64,000 bases of DNA, taken from NCBI GenBank assembly GCA_964598395.1, contig CAZRBW010000009.1, forward strand, positions 1 through 64,000. Reading direction: 5' to 3'. Shown piece by piece: positions 18,343 to 26,658 of the stretch (positions within the stretch are counted from its first letter, which is position 1; each line of letters begins with the position of its first letter). The stretch comes from CAXBDP01 sp964598395 (lineage in GTDB: Bacteria > Bacteroidota > Bacteroidia > Cytophagales > Cyclobacteriaceae). The translations under genes and the position numbers were made by a program. The notes beneath the pieces are model-generated. The model was not told the origin of the DNA, ran no database searches, and was given only the letters and a program-made list of their open reading frames with translations.

Positions 18343-19368
18343 ATGAAAATAAGTGTTGAACAAATTGCCTTTTTAATTTCCGGAATAGTGGAAGGTAATT
18401 CACAAGCAACAATCCATACAGCAGGCAAAATAGAAAATGCCAAAGAAGGTGAAATTGCTTTTTATGCTAATCCTAAGTATGAAGAATATATCTATAGCAC
18501 CAAGGCTTCAGCGGTCATAGTTAATCATAATTTCAAACCTAAAAAACCAATAAACACCACATTAATCAGGGTTGACGATCCTTACTCTGCTTTCTCCAAA
18601 TTATTAGAGGAGTACCAGAAGATGATCAAAGAAGAGAAAAATGGTGTTGAGCACCCCTCATTTGTAGGAATCGGAACAAATATTGGCGACGGCATATTTA
18701 GAGGAGCATTTTCTTACATTGGGCATCATTGCAATATTGGCTCAGGAGTAAAGATATATCCACAAGTTTGGATTGGAGAAAATGTAAGCGTTGGTGATAA
18801 TACGACTATATTTGCGGGGGCGAAGATTTATCCTGGTTCTGTGATAGGAGCTAATTGCGTAATACATGCTGGGGCGGTAATTGGTAGCGATGGATTCGGT
18901 TTTGCTCCTCAAGCAGATGGCACCTACAAAACCATCCCACAGCTAGGCAATGTGATTTTGGAAGACAATGTATCTATTGGAGCAAATACTACTATAGACT
19001 GTGCTACCACTGGCTCAACTATAATTCGCAAAGGCACGAAGCTAGATAATTTAGTAATGGTAGCCCACAATGTGGAAATTGGGGCTAATACAGTAATAGC
19101 TGCGCAAGCCGGGATATCAGGATCTACCAAATTAGGCAACAATTGCGTACTTGGTGGCCAAGTAGGTATTGCTGGGCATTTACATATTGCAGGAAAAACA
19201 TCTTTTGCTGCGCAATCAGGTATGATGAAAAATGTAGAGGATGAAAATACCGTCTGGTTAGGCTCACCAGCCTTTGAGCATAAGCAATATTTGCGATCCT
19301 ATACAATTTTCCGAAATTTACCAGATCTTAAAGAACGAATCACCAAACTTGAAAAGGGTGATAAATAA
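18343..19368 (+). CDS. lpxD: UDP-3-O-acylglucosamine N-acyltransferase LpxD
   Basis: Adds the second, amide-linked hydroxyacyl chain in lipid A synthesis, using acyl-ACP. The 341-residue protein has the N-terminal uridine-binding domain (EGEIAFYANPKY near 35-46) and then a long left-handed beta helix of hexapeptide repeats from about 105 to 310. The catalytic histidine is His242 in VAHNVEIG. Length and domain order match the family. Leads the cluster lpxD, lpxC-fabZ, lpxA with a 24-bp gap to the next gene. Confidence 0.95.
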   Translation: MKISVEQIAFLISGIVEGNSQATIHTAGKIENAKEGEIAFYANPKYEEYIYSTKASAVIVNHNFKPKKPINTTLIRVDDPYSAFSKLLEEYQKMIKEEKNGVEHPSFVGIGTNIGDGIFRGAFSYIGHHCNIGSGVKIYPQVWIGENVSVGDNTTIFAGAKIYPGSVIGANCVIHAGAVIGSDGFGFAPQADGTYKTIPQLGNVILEDNVSIGANTTIDCATTGSTIIRKGTKLDNLVMVAHNVEIGANTVIAAQAGISGSTKLGNNCVLGGQVGIAGHLHIAGKTSFAAQSGMMKNVEDENTVWLGSPAFEHKQYLRSYTIFRNLPDLKERITKLEKGDK

Positions 19369-19392
19369 TTCCCATCGGTTGAGAACTATATA

Positions 19393-20787
19393 ATGAACGT
19401 AAAACAACACACCATAAAAGAATCTGTAAGTGTAGAGGGCGTAGGTCTTCATACAGGCTTATCCTGCACAATGACCTTTATTCCAGCACCTACTAACCAT
19501 GGGATTAAATTCCAGCGGGTAGATTTGCCAGAAAAGCCAATAATAGACGCAGATGTAGATAATGTTGTTGATCTATCTAGAGGCACCACTATAGAACAAC
19601 ATGGAGCAAGAGTTGGTACAATTGAACATACGTTAGCCGCATTAGTAGGCCTACAAATCGATAATGTATTAATTGAAATCAACGCACCGGAAGCTCCCAT
19701 AATGGATGGGAGTTCAAGAATGTTCGTTGAGGCAATCAACAAAGTGGGTACTCAAGAACAAAGCGCATTAAGGAATTTTCTTGAAGTAGACGAAGGTATT
19801 TTCTTTAGAGATCCTTCTCGGCAGGTAGAGATTGCAGCCTTACCTCTCGATAGTTATCGTGTAACCGTAATGGTAGATTATAACTCTCCAGTACTTGGTT
19901 CGCAGCATGCTAGCTTAAATGATATCACTGAATTTGCAAACGAGATTGCTTCAAGCCGTACGTTCTGTTTTTTGCATGAATTAGAGATGCTTCACAAAAA
20001 TAATCTTGTACGTGGTGGCGACCTCAATAATGCAATTGTAATTGTAGATAGAGTGGTAGAGGATCACGAATTAGTAAATTTGGCGAAGCTTTTTAATAAG
20101 CCTAAAATTGAAGTAAAGAAGGAAGGTATTTTAAATAATATTGACCTAAGACATAAAAACGAGCCCGCAAGACACAAATTACTAGACGTAATGGGTGATT
20201 TGGCTTTGGTAGGAAGACCTATAAAAGCCCAAATATTAGCAGCTCGCCCTGGGCATGCCGCCAATGTAGCATTTGCAAAAAAACTAAAGCGTATGGGAGA
20301 AAATGCGGGAGGTAAAAAAGCGCCTAAATATGATCCATCCCTCCCGCCTGTGATGGATATTGCAGCTATTAGCAGAACCTTAAAACACCGATACCCATTT
20401 GCCTTGCTAGACAAAGTAATTCATTTGGATGCAACATCTGTAACGGGAGTGAAAAATGTAACTATCAATGAGCCATTTTTCCAAGGGCATTTTCCAGATA
20501 ACCCAGTAATGCCTGGCGTATTACAAGTGGAAGCTATGGCGCAAACAGGTGGTATCTTAGTATTATCTACCGTACCAGATCCCGATAATTATTGGACATA
20601 CTTCCTATCTATAGATAGCTGCAAATTCAGAAAAATGGTGATTCCTGGAGATACAATAATTTTCCATTGCAAGCTATTGGATCCAATCAAAAGAGGTATA
20701 GCTCGCATGCAGGGCATGGCCTATGTAGGAAAAACGCTCGTTTGCGAATCAATAATGACTGCAAGAATTGTAAAGAAAGACCAATGA
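19393..20787 (+). CDS. lpxC/fabZ: Bifunctional LpxC deacetylase / FabZ dehydratase fusion
   Basis: The N-terminal half (about 1-300) is LpxC, the zinc deacetylase that commits UDP-acyl-GlcNAc to lipid A. Zinc ligands are His79 (GTIEHT), His261 and Asp265 (RHKLLDVMGD), with His288 (RPGHAAN) as acid. The C-terminal part (about 322-464) is FabZ, (3R)-hydroxyacyl-ACP dehydratase, with catalytic His366 (QGHFPDNP) and Glu380 (VLQVEAMAQ). This fusion is characteristic of Bacteroidota and ties hydroxyacyl-ACP use in lipid A to fatty-acid elongation. The linker (about 300-321) is encoded by DNA holding an inverted pair of GCGGGAGG octamers. Its stop overlaps the lpxA start by ATGA. Confidence 0.96.
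   Translation: MNVKQHTIKESVSVEGVGLHTGLSCTMTFIPAPTNHGIKFQRVDLPEKPIIDADVDNVVDLSRGTTIEQHGARVGTIEHTLAALVGLQIDNVLIEINAPEAPIMDGSSRMFVEAINKVGTQEQSALRNFLEVDEGIFFRDPSRQVEIAALPLDSYRVTVMVDYNSPVLGSQHASLNDITEFANEIASSRTFCFLHELEMLHKNNLVRGGDLNNAIVIVDRVVEDHELVNLAKLFNKPKIEVKKEGILNNIDLRHKNEPARHKLLDVMGDLALVGRPIKAQILAARPGHAANVAFAKKLKRMGENAGGKKAPKYDPSLPPVMDIAAISRTLKHRYPFALLDKVIHLDATSVTGVKNVTINEPFFQGHFPDNPVMPGVLQVEAMAQTGGILVLSTVPDPDNYWTYFLSIDSCKFRKMVIPGDTIIFHCKLLDPIKRGIARMQGMAYVGKTLVCESIMTARIVKKDQ
20305..20347. repeat. Inverted pair of GCGGGAGG octamers in the LpxC-FabZ linker
   Basis: GCGGGAGG at 20305-20312 and its complement CCTCCCGC at 20340-20347 are 27 bases apart. The arms encode Ala-Gly-Gly and Leu-Pro, and the segment between encodes the domain linker. 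On RNA the arms could form an 8-bp GC-rich stem. Confidence 0.85.
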
Positions 20788-21563
20788 TCCATCCATTAGC
20801 ATCAGTAGACCCAAATGCGAAAATTGCTGAAAATGTTAGCATTGGACCATTTACCACCATTCATGGCGATGTAGAAATAGGTGAAGGAGCATGGATTAGC
20901 TCGAATGTCACTATTTTTAACGGCGCAAGAATAGGCCGAAACTGTAAAATATACCCAGGTGCTGTGATTGCCTCTACACCTCAAGATTTGAAATTTGACG
21001 GAGAAGAAACCTATGTGAAAATAGGTGACAATACTGATATCCGCGAATGCGTAACCATAAGCCGAGGCACCAAAGATCGATTCGAAACAGTGATTGGCTC
21101 CAATTGCTTATTGATGGCTTACGTACATATAGCTCATGATTGCATTGTTGGAGATAATTGTATTCTAGCTAATGCCGTTCAACTTGCTGGGCACGTGATT
21201 ATTGATGACTTTGCTATCGTTGGTGGAGTTAGTGCTGTTCACCAATTTGTTAAAATAGGTGCTCATTCTATGGTGTCGGGCGGGAGCTTAGTGAGAAAAG
21301 ATGTGCCACCTTATATTAAAGCAGGGCGTGAACCACTAAGCTATGCAGGCATCAATTCAATCGGATTAAGAAGAAGAGGCTTTAGTAATGAAACCATTAA
21401 TGAAATTCAGGAGATTTACAGATTCTTATTCTTAAAGGGACTAAATAATTCAAAAGCATTAGAAGCTGTTGAAACAGAATTACCAGCCTCTCGCGAAAGA
21501 GATTTAATAATTACTTTTTTCAGAGAATCTGACAGAGGGATCATGAAAGGTTATTCCAAATAA
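20784..21563 (+). CDS. lpxA: UDP-N-acetylglucosamine acyltransferase LpxA
   Basis: First enzyme of lipid A synthesis; it transfers a hydroxyacyl chain from ACP to the 3-OH of UDP-GlcNAc. The ATG at 20784 overlaps the lpxC-fabZ stop by four bases and gives 259 residues, the normal length; the same frame is open upstream but only inside fabZ. Hexapeptide beta-helix repeats fill the first 180 residues. Catalytic His118 lies in HIAHDCIVGD. The GGSLVRKDVPPYIKAGR segment and the C-terminal helical cap are intact. Confidence 0.95.
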   Translation: MIHPLASVDPNAKIAENVSIGPFTTIHGDVEIGEGAWISSNVTIFNGARIGRNCKIYPGAVIASTPQDLKFDGEETYVKIGDNTDIRECVTISRGTKDRFETVIGSNCLLMAYVHIAHDCIVGDNCILANAVQLAGHVIIDDFAIVGGVSAVHQFVKIGAHSMVSGGSLVRKDVPPYIKAGREPLSYAGINSIGLRRRGFSNETINEIQEIYRFLFLKGLNNSKALEAVETELPASRERDLIITFFRESDRGIMKGYSK

Positions 21564-21574
21564 GCTGATTTTTA

Positions 21575-22198
21575 ATGCAAATCCATTTAACTGATCTAAG
21601 CAAAAGATTCAACCGAGAATGGATTTTCCATGAATTGAATTATACATTTCTGTCCAATAAAATCTACGGGATAGTAGGGCCAAATGGAAGCGGCAAATCT
21701 ACCCTAATACGAATTATCTCAGGTCAGATGCCATTTACAAGTGGAGAGGTTACTTATTCATCAAATGGTAGGGAACTTCCAGTGGAAAGTATTTACAGAA
21801 ATATTTCAATTGCAGCACCTTACATGGAACTAATCGAAGAGCTAACTTTGGAAGAAATTTGGAAATTCCACTTCAAGTTCAAAAAAGGCCCTTTAGTAAA
21901 TGACACTGACCAAGTAATACAAACCTTGGGCTTGGAAAAAGGAAGAGGAAAAGCCATAAAAAACTACTCTTCAGGAATGAAACAACGACTAAAGTTAGGG
22001 CTGGCATTTTTCTCTGACACAGAGTTACTTTTATTAGATGAGCCAACTAGTAATTTGGATGAAAGTGGGATGGTGATGTATTTGGGGCTAATTGAAAATT
22101 GGAAACGTAACAGAACCATACTAATAGGCTCGAACCAAACCCAAGAGTACCAAATGTGCGATGGGAAGTTGGACGTAATGGAATTCAGAAAGAAATAG
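21575..22198 (+). CDS. ABC transporter ATP-binding protein
   Basis: A 207-residue single ABC domain. Walker A is GPNGSGKSTL (about 34-43), the signature is the diverged YSSGMKQRLKLGLAF, and Walker B is LLLLDEPTSNLD. The SSGMKQR form is typical of exporters such as CcmA/NatA types. No permease is encoded beside it, so its membrane partner must be elsewhere. It starts 11 bp after lpxA and is probably co-transcribed with the lipid A genes; a role in envelope transport would fit but is not shown. Confidence 0.85.
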   Translation: MQIHLTDLSKRFNREWIFHELNYTFLSNKIYGIVGPNGSGKSTLIRIISGQMPFTSGEVTYSSNGRELPVESIYRNISIAAPYMELIEELTLEEIWKFHFKFKKGPLVNDTDQVIQTLGLEKGRGKAIKNYSSGMKQRLKLGLAFFSDTELLLLDEPTSNLDESGMVMYLGLIENWKRNRTILIGSNQTQEYQMCDGKLDVMEFRKK

Positions 22199-22275
22199 AA
22201 GCTGAAAAACTTATCAAAATCCAGAACGTTTGTTAATTTGTGTCTTTAATTTTAAAAGGTAAAAACTTGATCAAA

Positions 22276-22401
22276 ATGAAAAATAAATTAACACTCCTAC
22301 TTTTACTAATAGCATTAAGTCTCTCAGTTTCGAGCTGTAGTTGGGCTGGAAGTAGCGAAAATACAGGACCAAAACCCGTGGAACCAGCTCCGCAAATTTA
22401 A
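22276..22401 (+). CDS. Very small putative lipoprotein (41 aa)
   Basis: A short frame with ATG at 22276 and TAA at 22399-22401. It encodes a Lys-containing start, a Leu-rich hydrophobic core and a lipobox SVSSC with Cys at residue 21, so the mature peptide would be only about 21 residues (CSWAGSSENTGPKPVEPAPQ and one Ile). The signal peptide plus lipobox is unlikely by chance, though no promoter or homologue supports it. It lies 77 bp after the ABC gene and 85 bp before another lipoprotein. It could also be a decayed gene. Confidence 0.55.
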   Translation: MKNKLTLLLLLIALSLSVSSCSWAGSSENTGPKPVEPAPQI

Positions 22402-22449
22402 TCCTCTACAAAAATTTTCAATAAACATCCATCTATTAGGAATTATTTA

Positions 22450-22476
22450 TTGAATTGTGCTTTATTTATACCTTCA
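22450..22476 (+). promoter_or_regulatory. Possible promoter of the 22487 lipoprotein gene
   Basis: TTG at 22450-22452 and TACCTTCA at 22469-22476 (two mismatches from TAnnTTTG) are 16 bases apart. A start near 22483 would leave only a few bases before the ATG at 22487. Weak. Confidence 0.25.
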
Positions 22477-22486
22477 AAATATAAAA

Positions 22487-22972
22487 ATGAAAAATAATAA
22501 TTGGTTCCGCTTTTTTGTCCTTCTTTTATCAGTGGCAATACTTTCATCTTGTGGAGGTGGAGGCAGTTCGGATCCAGATCCTACACCTCAACCTACTGCT
22601 GAGGAGCTACAGGTGGCTAAGCTCGCAGGAACTAGTGCCAAAACTTGGACAGCTACTTCCATTACATTCAACGGAGCACCATCTGTTACATACAGTAATC
22701 CATCTGCATTTTCGATTACATTCCGAACCGCAAGAACTTACAGTACAAATACAGGGTCACCGGTATTCCAAAGTTCAGGAAGTTGGGCATTTAACAATGC
22801 TAATCTCAATTCGCTGATTTTTGATGCAAGCCAAAACAAAATTGGGACGATTTCGGGCCTGAATGCTGCGGGCACTCAAATGACGATTACTATCGACTAT
22901 GAACTTACAAGTACAAGCGGGAGGATAGAGGCTATTAATGGCAGATACGTCTTTACCCTCACTTCAAATTAA
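22487..22972 (+). CDS. Putative lipoprotein of unknown function
   Basis: A 161-residue exported protein. The ATG at 22487 begins a signal peptide with lipobox LSSC followed by a Gly run (CGGGGSSDPDPTPQP), a common lipoprotein tether in this phylum; an upstream in-frame start would add ten residues before it. The remainder is rich in Ser, Thr and Asn and reads as a small beta-sandwich (TWTATSITFNG, SGSWAFNNANLNSLIFD, MTITIDYEL). It resembles hypothetical surface lipoproteins of Cytophagales. It converges on mutS2 with only 5 bp between the stops. A GCGGGAGG octamer is at 22917-22924. Confidence 0.75.
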   Translation: MKNNNWFRFFVLLLSVAILSSCGGGGSSDPDPTPQPTAEELQVAKLAGTSAKTWTATSITFNGAPSVTYSNPSAFSITFRTARTYSTNTGSPVFQSSGSWAFNNANLNSLIFDASQNKIGTISGLNAAGTQMTITIDYELTSTSGRIEAINGRYVFTLTSN

Positions 22973-22977
22973 TCAGT

Positions 22978-25371
22978 TCATTTAAGAGCGACAATTGTGA
23001 CGCCGGCTCCACCAAAGTCGGCGTGTTCGTCTCTCATTGATTTTACAAATGACAAGCTTTTCAATTGGCTACGAACTAGTTGACGTAAAATCCCATCACC
23101 TTTACCGTGTAATATCCTTACTTCATTTTGGTTAAGTAGTAAAGCCCTATCCATAAAGCGATCTAAATCTGGCATTGCCTCCTCCCCTCTTTTACCTCTC
23201 AAATCAAGTTGTGAAGAGAATTCAGCCATTTCAGATGCATAATTAATTCCTGATTTACTTGAGCCAGATTTCACTTCTGATTTAGCATTTTTTGCCACTG
23301 CACCAACTTTTTTTAGCCTACTTAATTTCACGTTGGACTTAAGTTGGCCAATCATTACCTCAACATTATTGCCCTTTACAGAAATAACTTGTGCTACTGC
23401 ACCTGAATCTGCAATTTCGACAATATCTCCAGGTTGGATTGGTCCAGTGAAAACCTGCTGCTTTTTAACAACTTTTGGTTTCTTCTCTTTTGGCTTAATT
23501 GTTTCTTCAAAGCTCTTAAGCTCAGTTCGAATTTCTTTTGTTGCTTCTTTTTCGCCTTTTACCTCTTTGATTTTCCTTATCGTTGCTTCTATCTTCTGAT
23601 TAGCATTTTTCAGTAATAAAGCCGCTTCTTCCTTGGCTTGGTTGATAATATTCTTTTTCTCAACCTCCAAATAGGTCTTCAGAGATTCATACTCTTCGCT
23701 ACTAGTAGCTAATCTTTTCTCAGTCGTAGCAAGTTGATTTTTCAGTCGCTCAACTGCACCTTTTTCTTTTTCTAGGCGGATAAGTACTTTATCATAATTC
23801 ACACGCTCTGTGCCTATCTTTCTTCGAGCATTTGCAATAACTTCAGCATCAAGACCAATTTTTCCAGCAATTTCTAGTGCAAATGAACTACCTGGCTTTC
23901 CAATTTGGAGCTTATAAAGCGGTTCCAAATTTTCTAAATCGAATTGCATTGCTGCATTACGGATACCAGGTGTCTTCTCGGCAAGTTCCTTTAAATTGGC
24001 ATAATGGGTAGTAATTACTCCATAGGATTTGCGTTTATTCAGTTCCTCCAAAATGGCCTCGGCAATTGCTCCACCAAACTCAGGTTCTGTACCAGTACCA
24101 AATTCATCAATAAGCACAAGTGTCCGTTTATTTGCAGAATCGATAAACTTCTTCATCGAAGTAAGATGAGAGCTATAAGTACTCAAATCGTTTTCGATAG
24201 ACTGCTCATCTCCAATATCCAAGAAAATTTGGTTAAAAATCCCAGCAATTGATTCGTCGCTAAGCGGAACAGGTATTCCGCATTGTATCATGTACTGTAA
24301 TAAACCTGCTGTCTTAAGAGTAACTGATTTACCTCCCGCATTTGGCCCACTAATTAATAAAATTCGATTGTGGGAATCTAGCTCAATATCTTGAGAAACA
24401 ATAGCTTTACCCATTGCTTTATGAGCTATGAAAAGAAGCGGGTGGACGGCGTTTTTCCACGAAATACAAGGCCTATGCTCAATAGTTGGACAAACTCCAT
24501 TTACTTTGATGCCAAACCGAGCTTTTGCTCTTATAAAATCCAATAACCCTAAAACTTTGTAGGCATTTTGAAGATCTACTGTATAAGGTCTTAGCCTGTC
24601 TGTTAAAGAAATTAGAATTCTGATGATCTCCTTTTTCTCTTGTAATTCTAAATCTCGCAGCTCATTATTCAATTCTAGCACCGCTGTTGGCTCCATGTAA
24701 ACGGTTTGCCCTGTCGCAGACTCATCGTGAATAAACCCCTTGAGATGACGCTTGTGCTCGGACAATACGGGGATCACCATTCGTCCACCTCTAATGGTAT
24801 ATGTGGCGTCATCTGGCACATATCCCTTGCCTCTTGCCTCCCGCATCACACTATCCAGTACCTTTCGCACGCGAGACTGGGTAGCAGAGATATTATTACG
24901 AATTTTTGCTAAGGTTGGAGTGGCAGACCCTTTCATTTGTCCACTATCATCTATACATCTTGCCAGCTCTTTCAAGAAATCATCCGGCACCACCAAGTTC
25001 TTACCCAAGGCATAGAGCTCTGGAAAATCTTCTTGTCGCTTTACAAAAAAATCTAAACTTATTTTAAGAAGAATTAGACCTTTCGATAGTTCATGAAAAT
25101 CCTGTTCGTCTAAATAACTTCCTACTATTTCAGCTCTTTTGAGTGCATAGTTCATATCCTTATACTTGGCAGATGGGAATGGCTCACCGGCTCGAAGGAT
25201 ATTCAAGAATTCATCCGTCTGGGAATGCAGCTTTACTATATATTGAAAATCGCGAGAAAACTTGAGATTTTCAGCAAATTGAACCCCAAGTGGTCCTTGA
25301 CATTCGAGCATTATTAGTTCTAGAATTTTATCAAAGCCTAGCTTATTTTCAATTGTTGATGGAAGTAGCAT
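22978..25371 (-). CDS. mutS2: MutS2 family ATPase / Smr endonuclease
   Basis: A 797-residue MutS2. It has the core/lever helices, then the ATPase with Walker A GPNAGGKSVTLKT (about 340-352) and DEFGTGTEPEFGGA Walker B region, a long charged coiled coil (about 510-640), a small KOW-like segment (IQPGDIVEIADSG), and a C-terminal Smr domain with LDLRGKRGEEAM and ILHGKGDGILRQ. It lacks the MutS mismatch-reading domain. MutS2 proteins limit recombination or rescue collided ribosomes, depending on species. Two GCGGGAGG octamers occur in sense, one (24332-24339) encoding the Walker A Ala-Gly-Gly. A lipoprotein gene lies 12 bp upstream. Confidence 0.93.
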   Translation of the reverse strand: MLLPSTIENKLGFDKILELIMLECQGPLGVQFAENLKFSRDFQYIVKLHSQTDEFLNILRAGEPFPSAKYKDMNYALKRAEIVGSYLDEQDFHELSKGLILLKISLDFFVKRQEDFPELYALGKNLVVPDDFLKELARCIDDSGQMKGSATPTLAKIRNNISATQSRVRKVLDSVMREARGKGYVPDDATYTIRGGRMVIPVLSEHKRHLKGFIHDESATGQTVYMEPTAVLELNNELRDLELQEKKEIIRILISLTDRLRPYTVDLQNAYKVLGLLDFIRAKARFGIKVNGVCPTIEHRPCISWKNAVHPLLFIAHKAMGKAIVSQDIELDSHNRILLISGPNAGGKSVTLKTAGLLQYMIQCGIPVPLSDESIAGIFNQIFLDIGDEQSIENDLSTYSSHLTSMKKFIDSANKRTLVLIDEFGTGTEPEFGGAIAEAILEELNKRKSYGVITTHYANLKELAEKTPGIRNAAMQFDLENLEPLYKLQIGKPGSSFALEIAGKIGLDAEVIANARRKIGTERVNYDKVLIRLEKEKGAVERLKNQLATTEKRLATSSEEYESLKTYLEVEKKNIINQAKEEAALLLKNANQKIEATIRKIKEVKGEKEATKEIRTELKSFEETIKPKEKKPKVVKKQQVFTGPIQPGDIVEIADSGAVAQVISVKGNNVEVMIGQLKSNVKLSRLKKVGAVAKNAKSEVKSGSSKSGINYASEMAEFSSQLDLRGKRGEEAMPDLDRFMDRALLLNQNEVRILHGKGDGILRQLVRSQLKSLSFVKSMRDEHADFGGAGVTIVALK

Positions 25372-25383
25372 GAATAAGACAGA

Positions 25384-25725
25384 CTAATCTAATTGTAAGG
25401 TTTTTTGACGGTAGTTCAAACTATCTACCACGGCACGATATATGTTGCTCATCTCCTCTGTTTCGAGTAGGTAATAGTTGTAATTCTGAATGAAAACAGA
25501 TTCGTTGATATTATGTTTTTTAAGCACTTCATTTCCGAAAATGGCTGATAAAACTTTAGATGAGTCCTGTGGCACATTCATAGCAAAGGCCTTACCTTCG
25601 CTTATATGCATGTCTATCAACAGCATAACCATTTGTTGTTTGGTCAAAAGCTTTTCAGGGATATTTTCCTTTGAAGAACATCCAATGACCGCCAGTGTAA
25701 TGAGAATTAAAAAAATATTTTTCAC
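25384..25725 (-). CDS. DUF4296-type lipoprotein
   Basis: A 113-residue exported protein starting at GTG 25725, with signal peptide and lipobox AVIGC (Cys16). The mature part is helical with LLTKQQMVMLLIDMHISEGKA and a FIQNYNYYLLETEEMSNIYRAVVDSL region, which matches the DUF4296 lipoproteins of Bacteroidota as I know them. Function unknown. It is transcribed toward mutS2 (12-bp gap), and is divergent from the DUF58 gene with 54 bp between the starts. Confidence 0.75.
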   Translation of the reverse strand: MKNIFLILITLAVIGCSSKENIPEKLLTKQQMVMLLIDMHISEGKAFAMNVPQDSSKVLSAIFGNEVLKKHNINESVFIQNYNYYLLETEEMSNIYRAVVDSLNYRQKTLQLD

Positions 25726-25779
25726 GTCTGAAATTAATTAATTCGCCCTAATTTTAAAGATTGATTGAATTATAAATTG

Positions 25780-26658
25780 ATGAAGGAAATACTCAAGAAA
25801 CTTCAAAAGTACGAAATCATAATTCGGAAGGCTATTAATAACCAAATGCAAGGCGACTTTCGTTCGGTTTTTAAAGGTTCGGGATTGGAATTCGACGATG
25901 TGCGGCCCTACCAATATGGTGATGACGTTCGCTCCATCGATTGGAATGTCTCTGCAAAAGGTCATGGTGTATATATTAAAACCTTTAAAGAAGAAAAAGA
26001 GCAAAATGTTTTTTTCGTATTGGATGTAAGTGGGTCGCAAGAAATCGGGCAGCCTGGCAAACAAAAACTTGATATTGGTAGAGAAATCTGCGGAGTACTC
26101 AGCCTGAGTGCCATTAAAGAAGGTAGTCAAACAGGGCTTATCTGCTTTAGCGATCAGAAAGAATTGTTTATCAAAGCTGGCAAAGGCGTTGGGCATGGAT
26201 ACAAAATGATTTATTCCTTATTTGGGATGCAAACACATTCGCAAAAAACAGACCTAAAAGCAGCCATCAGTTTTACGCGCCAAGTTTGCAAAAAAAGAAG
26301 TGTGATAATTTTTATATCTGATTTTATAGATACTAATTACGACGACGATTTGAAAGCCCTTGCTCGAAAACATGATTTGGTGATGATCCATCTTTTCGAC
26401 AATAGAGAAACCCAGTTGCCAGGCTTAGGATTAGTACCTTTATTGGACAAAGAAAGTGGAAAAACACTTTGGGTGAATACTTCTAGCAAAGATTTCCGTA
26501 ACAACTTATCAAATACATTAGATGGTACGCGGAATAAATTAGAAGACATAGGTCGCAGATATCAAGCAGATTATTTGCCAGTAAATACCGCTGATGACTA
26601 TGTGCCCGCATTAATTAAATTATTTAAAATTAGAAATAGGGTTAGAAAAAGTGCTTAG
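25780..26658 (+). CDS. DUF58 protein of a BatA-type operon
   Basis: A 292-residue cytosolic protein. The ATG at 25780 is chosen over a TTG five codons earlier. It carries GDFRSVFKGSGLEFDDVRPY and DDVRSIDWNVSA, the DUF58 core, then a von-Willebrand-like fold with FVLDVSGS. Proteins of this family are encoded beside MoxR AAA ATPases and VWA proteins and are thought to act in chaperone-like assembly or stress tolerance. Here the next two genes supply a membrane protein and a VWA protein, but no moxR lies upstream. Its stop overlaps the next start by 8 bp. Confidence 0.85.
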   Translation: MKEILKKLQKYEIIIRKAINNQMQGDFRSVFKGSGLEFDDVRPYQYGDDVRSIDWNVSAKGHGVYIKTFKEEKEQNVFFVLDVSGSQEIGQPGKQKLDIGREICGVLSLSAIKEGSQTGLICFSDQKELFIKAGKGVGHGYKMIYSLFGMQTHSQKTDLKAAISFTRQVCKKRSVIIFISDFIDTNYDDDLKALARKHDLVMIHLFDNRETQLPGLGLVPLLDKESGKTLWVNTSSKDFRNNLSNTLDGTRNKLEDIGRRYQADYLPVNTADDYVPALIKLFKIRNRVRKSA

